From NCBI GenBank assembly GCA_009692115.1, contig SHZU01000009.1, positions 107,501-154,138 of the forward strand: 46,638 bases of DNA, written 5' to 3'. This document shows positions 43,155-46,638 of the stretch, piece after piece. Numbering within the stretch: the stretch's first letter is position 1; every line of letters starts with the position of its first letter. This stretch comes from Gemmatimonadota bacterium. Its GTDB lineage: Bacteria > Gemmatimonadota > Gemmatimonadetes > Gemmatimonadales > GWC2-71-9. Both the position numbers and the translations under genes were made by a program. The notes under the pieces were generated by a model, which worked only from the letters and a program-made list of their open reading frames with translations, was not told where the DNA came from and made no database searches.

Positions 43155-45160
43155 GCGGGCTCCGACCGAACTCCCGTTCTCGGCAACCCGACCGCGGGGC
43201 GGCCGCACGTCGGCTTGCGTTGAGCGTTCTCGCCGTCCTGACCCCGCTCTCCCTCGCCGCGCAGCAGCCCACCCACCCGCTCGACGGACTCACCGCCGCC
43301 GAGCACTGGGTGATCTACGACGTCCTCAAAGCAGCGGGAAAAACCGACTCCTCCGCGCTCTACCTTTATGAGGGACTCCACGAGCCACCCAAGGCCGAAG
43401 TGCTGGCTTGGCGGCCGGGAGCCTCCTTCCGCCGTGAGGCCATCGTCCAGGTCGTGCAGGGCGAGATCGGTTACGAGGGGGTGGTCGACCTGGTCGGCCG
43501 GAAGCTGCTCTCTTGGCGGGAGGCAACCAAACGCAATTACATGGTCACCATGGCCGAGACCAAGGCAGCCGGCGAAGCTACCCTCCGCAACGCCGAGGTG
43601 AGAGCCGCGCTCAAGCGCCGCGGGATCACCGATCTCGGGATGGTCTACTGCTCGGCCGCCAACGAGGGTTACTTGGATGGCGCCGAGGAACGGGGGCGGC
43701 GGTTGGCTCGGATGCTGTGCTTCAACACCCGCGGCGCCGTGTCCGGGGTGGGGGCTCCGATCGACGGGATCCAGGTCGTCGTCGACCTTCAGACCAAGAA
43801 GGTGGTGCGGGTGACCGATACCGGGGTGCGGCCCGCCGCCACGCTGTCGGGGGAGCATCACCCGGAGGCCGTCGGACCGACTCGGGCCCCGCTCCCACCG
43901 TTGAGCGTGACCCAGCCGATGGGCCCGGGCTTCAAGCTGGACCAGACCCAAGTCAGTTGGGACAACTGGCGGTTTCATTTCCGACTGGATCCCCGCCGGG
44001 GGCTGGTCCTTTCGCAAGTCAGAACGGTCGACCAGGGTCGAGGGCGATCGGTCCTCTATCAAGCATCACTTTCGGAACTGCTCGTGTTGTACATGGACCC
44101 CGAGGAGCCCTGGAACTACCAGGCCTTCTTCGACCTTGGCGCCTACCCGGGGGTGTTCGGCGGGGTGGCGAGTAGCCTGGAGCCCGGGTCCGACTGCCCG
44201 AGCAACGCCGTCTATGTCAGCTCTTTCAGCGTCAGCGAACAAGGGAGCCCATTCGAGACTCCCCGGACGGCTTGCCTCTTCGAGCGGCTCACCGGAGACC
44301 CGCTCTGGCGCCATGCCCGCCCCGGGATCACCGAATCCCGGGCCCGGCACGATCTGGTGCTCCGGATGATCATGGGGGCTGGCAACTACGACTACCTGTT
44401 CGACTGGATCTTCAGCCAGGACGGCTCCATCCACGTCGAGATGGCGGCCACCGGCATCGATCAGGTGCGCGGCGCCAGAACCCGGACCGCAGCCGACAGT
44501 GCACCCGGCGGCCCGAGCGACCGGTACGGACGGTTCGTGGCGCCCTACCTGGTGGCAGTAAATCACAGCCATTTCTTCGCGTTCCGACTCGACTTCGACG
44601 TCGACGGTCAAGCGAACAGCCTGGTGGTCGATCGGCTGGAGACCGAGCGTCAGCCGGCGACGAATCCACGCCGCAGCGTGTGGACTGTCAACTCGACCGT
44701 CGCCGCCACGGAGCAGGCCGCCAAACGGCACGCCCCGATGAGCGCGCCGGAATTCTGGCGCGTGATCAACCCTTCGGTGCCGGGGCCCTACGGCGAGCCC
44801 GTTGGCTACGCCCTCGAGGGGCACGGAGCGATGACCCTCCTTGCCGATGACGATTACCTGAGAAAGCGGGCCGGGTTCACCGACTACACCCTCTGGGCCA
44901 CGCCGTATTCCCCTACCGAGCTCTTCGCCGCTGGCGACTACCCCACCGTTGGTTTAGCCGGCCAGGGGCTCCCGGAATGGACCAAGGGGAATCGCCCGAT
45001 TGCCAACACGGACATCGTGCTCTGGTACACCATCGGCTTCCATCACGTGGCTCGACCAGAGGACTGGCCGATCCTGTCGCTGGAGCGACACCACTTCGAG
45101 ATCAAACCCTCGAACTTCTTCGCTCGCAATCCGGCCATCGACCTTCCGCGTCAGCCCTGA
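43151..45160 (+). CDS. Secreted copper amine oxidase (primary-amine oxidase)
   Basis: A 669-residue exported enzyme (Arg-rich N-region, then LALSVLAVLTPLSLAAQQ). Y413 in GAGNYDYLFDW is the precursor of topaquinone. Copper ligands are H472 and H474 in VNHSHFFAFRLD and one of H631/H632 in GFHHVARPEDWP; Asp in FFDLGAYPG is the expected base. It oxidises primary amines to aldehyde, NH3 and H2O2 in the periplasm. The start ATG overlaps the methyltransferase TGA (ATGA), so a periplasmic oxidase is translationally coupled to a cytoplasmic methyltransferase. The substrate is unknown; methylamine or an aromatic amine are options. Confidence 0.93.
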   Translation: MSGLRPNSRSRQPDRGAAARRLALSVLAVLTPLSLAAQQPTHPLDGLTAAEHWVIYDVLKAAGKTDSSALYLYEGLHEPPKAEVLAWRPGASFRREAIVQVVQGEIGYEGVVDLVGRKLLSWREATKRNYMVTMAETKAAGEATLRNAEVRAALKRRGITDLGMVYCSAANEGYLDGAEERGRRLARMLCFNTRGAVSGVGAPIDGIQVVVDLQTKKVVRVTDTGVRPAATLSGEHHPEAVGPTRAPLPPLSVTQPMGPGFKLDQTQVSWDNWRFHFRLDPRRGLVLSQVRTVDQGRGRSVLYQASLSELLVLYMDPEEPWNYQAFFDLGAYPGVFGGVASSLEPGSDCPSNAVYVSSFSVSEQGSPFETPRTACLFERLTGDPLWRHARPGITESRARHDLVLRMIMGAGNYDYLFDWIFSQDGSIHVEMAATGIDQVRGARTRTAADSAPGGPSDRYGRFVAPYLVAVNHSHFFAFRLDFDVDGQANSLVVDRLETERQPATNPRRSVWTVNSTVAATEQAAKRHAPMSAPEFWRVINPSVPGPYGEPVGYALEGHGAMTLLADDDYLRKRAGFTDYTLWATPYSPTELFAAGDYPTVGLAGQGLPEWTKGNRPIANTDIVLWYTIGFHHVARPEDWPILSLERHHFEIKPSNFFARNPAIDLPRQP

Positions 45161-45283
45161 CCCGTCCGCCAAACACCATCGCGGGGCAGGTCCGTCAGGA
45201 ACATCTGGCCTGGCTCGCGGGTGATCATCAGTTCTATCCGCTCGGCCGGGCTATCGGGGCGTCTCGGCCCCAACACCCTGAAC

Positions 45284-46390
45284 TCAAGGCGCCGAGACGA
45301 GGGGACGCCCGAGGAGCGTCTCCTCGACGTCAACACCGAGCCCCGGACCGGTCGGCGTGATGCCGACGCCGGCCTCGGAGCGGGGCTGGAAGCCGGCGAT
45401 GTGCTCGTTGACCCAGTCGTTCATGAACGACACCGTGAAGAGGGCCTCTGGCGCCGTGCTCGCCGCGAGGTGGCTGATGGCGGCGGTGGTCACGTCGCCC
45501 CCCCAGGTATCCTCGATGGTCAGGCGCAGGCCGAGGGTCTGGGCCACGTCGCGAATGAGCCGGGCTTTGGTGAGGCCGCCGACCCTACTGATCTTCAGGT
45601 TGATCGCGTCCATCGCGCCGGCGTGGAAGGCGCGAAGGAGGGAGGGAAGGTCGGTGATCAGCTCGTCGAGCACCATCGGGAGCGTGGTCCGCTCCCGGAC
45701 GTAGAGGCATTCCTCGAGGGTGGGGCAGGGCTGCTCGAGGTACGTGCGCGGAAGCCCCTCGAGCAGGCGCGCGGCGACGACGGCGTCCTGCATCCGCCAG
45801 CCGCAGTTCGCGTCGGCGATCACGGTGTCGCCGTCGCCGGTGGCTTCGACGACGCTGATAACCCGCTCCGCGTCGGCGGCGGGGGCGCCCCCGACCTTGA
45901 GCTGAAACCGGCGAATGCCCTCCGCCTTCCGGGCCAGCACATAGTCCCGCATCCGGGCGGGCTCATCGAGCGGCACCGCGATGTAGAGCGGATACCGGTC
46001 CTGCCTCCGGCCGCCGAGCAGAGTGCTCACGGGAAGGCCGGCCGCGCGTCCCACGAGGTCCCAGCAGGCCATGTCGACGGCGCTCTTGGCGTAGCCATGC
46101 CCCATGAGGGCCGAGTCCATCGTTTGGTAGACTTCGGCCAGGTTGCGGGGATCCACGCCGATCAGATGGGGAACGATCTCTCGAAGGGCGGCCACGGCGC
46201 CGGCGCCGAAGGCTGGGAGGTAGGTTGCGCCGAGGGGACAGACTTCGCCCCACCCGACCAACCCGGAGTCGGTGGTCACCCGGACCACGGTGCTCCGGAG
46301 GCTGGTGATGACGCGGCCGCCCGACATCACGTAGGTGCCGTGGACATAGGTCAGGTCGTAGCCGAAGACGTCGATGGCAGAGATCAACAT
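45284..46390 (-). CDS. Enolase-superfamily enzyme: cis-3-hydroxyproline dehydratase or hydroxyproline-betaine epimerase-like
   Basis: A 368-residue cytoplasmic Mg2+ enzyme of the mandelate-racemase/muconate-lactonising group. The catalytic set is complete: K165 in RFQLKVGG, metal ligands D193 (ADANCGW), E219 (EQPC) and D242 (VLDELI), and K266 in LKISRVGG. GEVCPLGATYLPA (48-60) and IEDTWGGDVTTAA are, as I remember them, marks of cis-3-hydroxy-L-proline dehydratases and of HpbD, the 4-hydroxyproline betaine 2-epimerase. ATG 46390 has GAGGAGA upstream; ATG 46408 is an alternative. It is convergent with the amine oxidase. It links with the proline-racemase-family gene at 18993. Confidence 0.85.
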   Translation of the reverse strand: MLISAIDVFGYDLTYVHGTYVMSGGRVITSLRSTVVRVTTDSGLVGWGEVCPLGATYLPAFGAGAVAALREIVPHLIGVDPRNLAEVYQTMDSALMGHGYAKSAVDMACWDLVGRAAGLPVSTLLGGRRQDRYPLYIAVPLDEPARMRDYVLARKAEGIRRFQLKVGGAPAADAERVISVVEATGDGDTVIADANCGWRMQDAVVAARLLEGLPRTYLEQPCPTLEECLYVRERTTLPMVLDELITDLPSLLRAFHAGAMDAINLKISRVGGLTKARLIRDVAQTLGLRLTIEDTWGGDVTTAAISHLAASTAPEALFTVSFMNDWVNEHIAGFQPRSEAGVGITPTGPGLGVDVEETLLGRPLVSAP

Positions 46391-46432
46391 GGCGCGGTCT
46401 CCTCGCATGCCGCTGGAAGGTGCATTTCGCGG

Positions 46433-46501
46433 CTAACGGCGCATCCCGACGGGCGGCCCCGCGAGCACGATGGTGGCCTCCGGACCAGTCGGCCCGGCAT
46501 A
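46433..46501 (-). pseudogene. Vestige of an amidohydrolase N-terminal segment
   Basis: The minus strand reads YAGPTGPEATIVLAGPP then VGMRR and a TAG at 46433-46435. GPTGPEATIVLAG matches 11 of 13 residues of GPTGPEGTIVLVG in the amidohydrolase at 14342, just before its catalytic domain, and the DNA matches closely too. Similarity stops at GG/GP. No start or signal peptide remains. It sits in the 132-bp gap between the S9 peptidase and the enolase-family gene. Confidence 0.45.
46441..46457. repeat. 17-bp exact repeat, copy 2
   Basis: GCATCCCGACGGGCGGC, identical to 26269-26285, here within the amidohydrolase vestige upstream of the enolase-family gene. Confidence 0.6.
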
Positions 46502-46522
46502 TGCAACTCCTTGGTTTTCAAT

Positions 46523-46638
46523 CTAGTTTCGGGGGCCCGGTGGCAGGTGCTCGATCAGGTACCGCGCCATGAGAATCCGCAGGTGCGCAGGCGTGCCTTT
46601 GCCTTGCTGGAGGTTGTGGTCCCGATGGGGGTACGCCA
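46523..46638 (-). CDS. S9 family peptidase, C-terminal end only (cut by window edge)
   Basis: The last 37 codons of a gene whose start lies beyond the window. The frame reads AYPHRDHNLQQGKGTPAHLR then ILMARYLIEHLPPGPRN and a TAG (46523-46525). This matches the end of the DPP-IV-type peptidase at 5543 (YPNRSHCICEG, LTRYLVEHLPAG); the His of RDHNL would be the catalytic histidine. It is a third S9 peptidase, upstream of and codirectional with the enolase-family gene. Confidence 0.8.
   Translation of the reverse strand, partial: AYPHRDHNLQQGKGTPAHLRILMARYLIEHLPPGPRN

Noticed and set aside
45151-45283. Minus-strand frame ending RIELMITREPGQMFLTDL then PRDGVWRTGQG
   Set aside because: It looks faintly protein-like, but lies between two convergent genes, has no start of its own and no recognised family. 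A gene remnant is possible but not supportable.
46497-46504. GCATATGC as a seventh operator
   Set aside because: It has no partner hexamer 11 bp to either side; at most a lone half-site.

Overview
The window looks like chromosome of a high-GC, Gram-negative soil-type bacterium. The lineage is most likely Gemmatimonadota or a neighbour. I infer this from the mix of outer-membrane SusC/SusD-type genes, several secreted S9 prolyl peptidases, amidohydrolases with signal peptides and CocE-type hydrolases; no taxonomic search was possible. It opens inside a 23S rRNA gene (1-2160), followed by a spacer with three strong hairpins and a 5S rRNA gene (2393-2510).

From 2.6 to 13.4 kb lies a run of mostly single, often divergent genes: a class III aminotransferase, a small secreted NTF2-like protein, a transglutaminase-like protein, a frameshifted ORF, a DPP-IV-type peptidase, an amidohydrolase fused to a Kelch propeller, an SGNH hydrolase and a proline-iminopeptidase-like hydrolase. 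Between the last two is a scar of a mobile element: the 3' half of a tRNA-Ala(TGC) gene next to a decayed tyrosine recombinase and another broken ORF.

From 13.5 to 46.6 kb the genes look like one catabolic region. It has a GntR/FCD regulator followed by a secreted amidohydrolase; a DPP-IV-type peptidase divergent from an SDR plus a proline racemase/hydroxyproline epimerase; a beta-lactamase-type serine hydrolase; a SusD/SusC pair; a plus-strand operon (second amidohydrolase, CocE-type X-Pro hydrolase, MmgE/PrpD protein); a long minus-strand operon (small ORF, soxB, soxD, soxA, soxG, GltS-like symporter, second CocE-type hydrolase); a divergent plus-strand operon (FAD amine dehydrogenase, betaine-homocysteine methyltransferase, copper amine oxidase); and an enolase-superfamily hydroxyproline dehydratase/epimerase beside the tail of a third S9 peptidase. 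The inferred theme is import and cleavage of proline-rich peptides, plus catabolism of hydroxyproline and N-methylated amino acids (betaine to dimethylglycine to sarcosine to glycine).

The main find is a 17-bp motif, two GYATRC-like hexamers separated by exactly 5 bp. It occurs at six places in this region, each just upstream of a gene or gene remnant (14258, 18102, 20013, 26157, 26625, 40691). I propose it as the operator of the local GntR/FCD regulator, which would make the 13.5-42 kb stretch a single regulon. The same modules have been duplicated and partly destroyed: a truncated SDR copy carrying its promoter, a GntR gene with an internal deletion, and an amidohydrolase N-terminal vestige near 46.4 kb.
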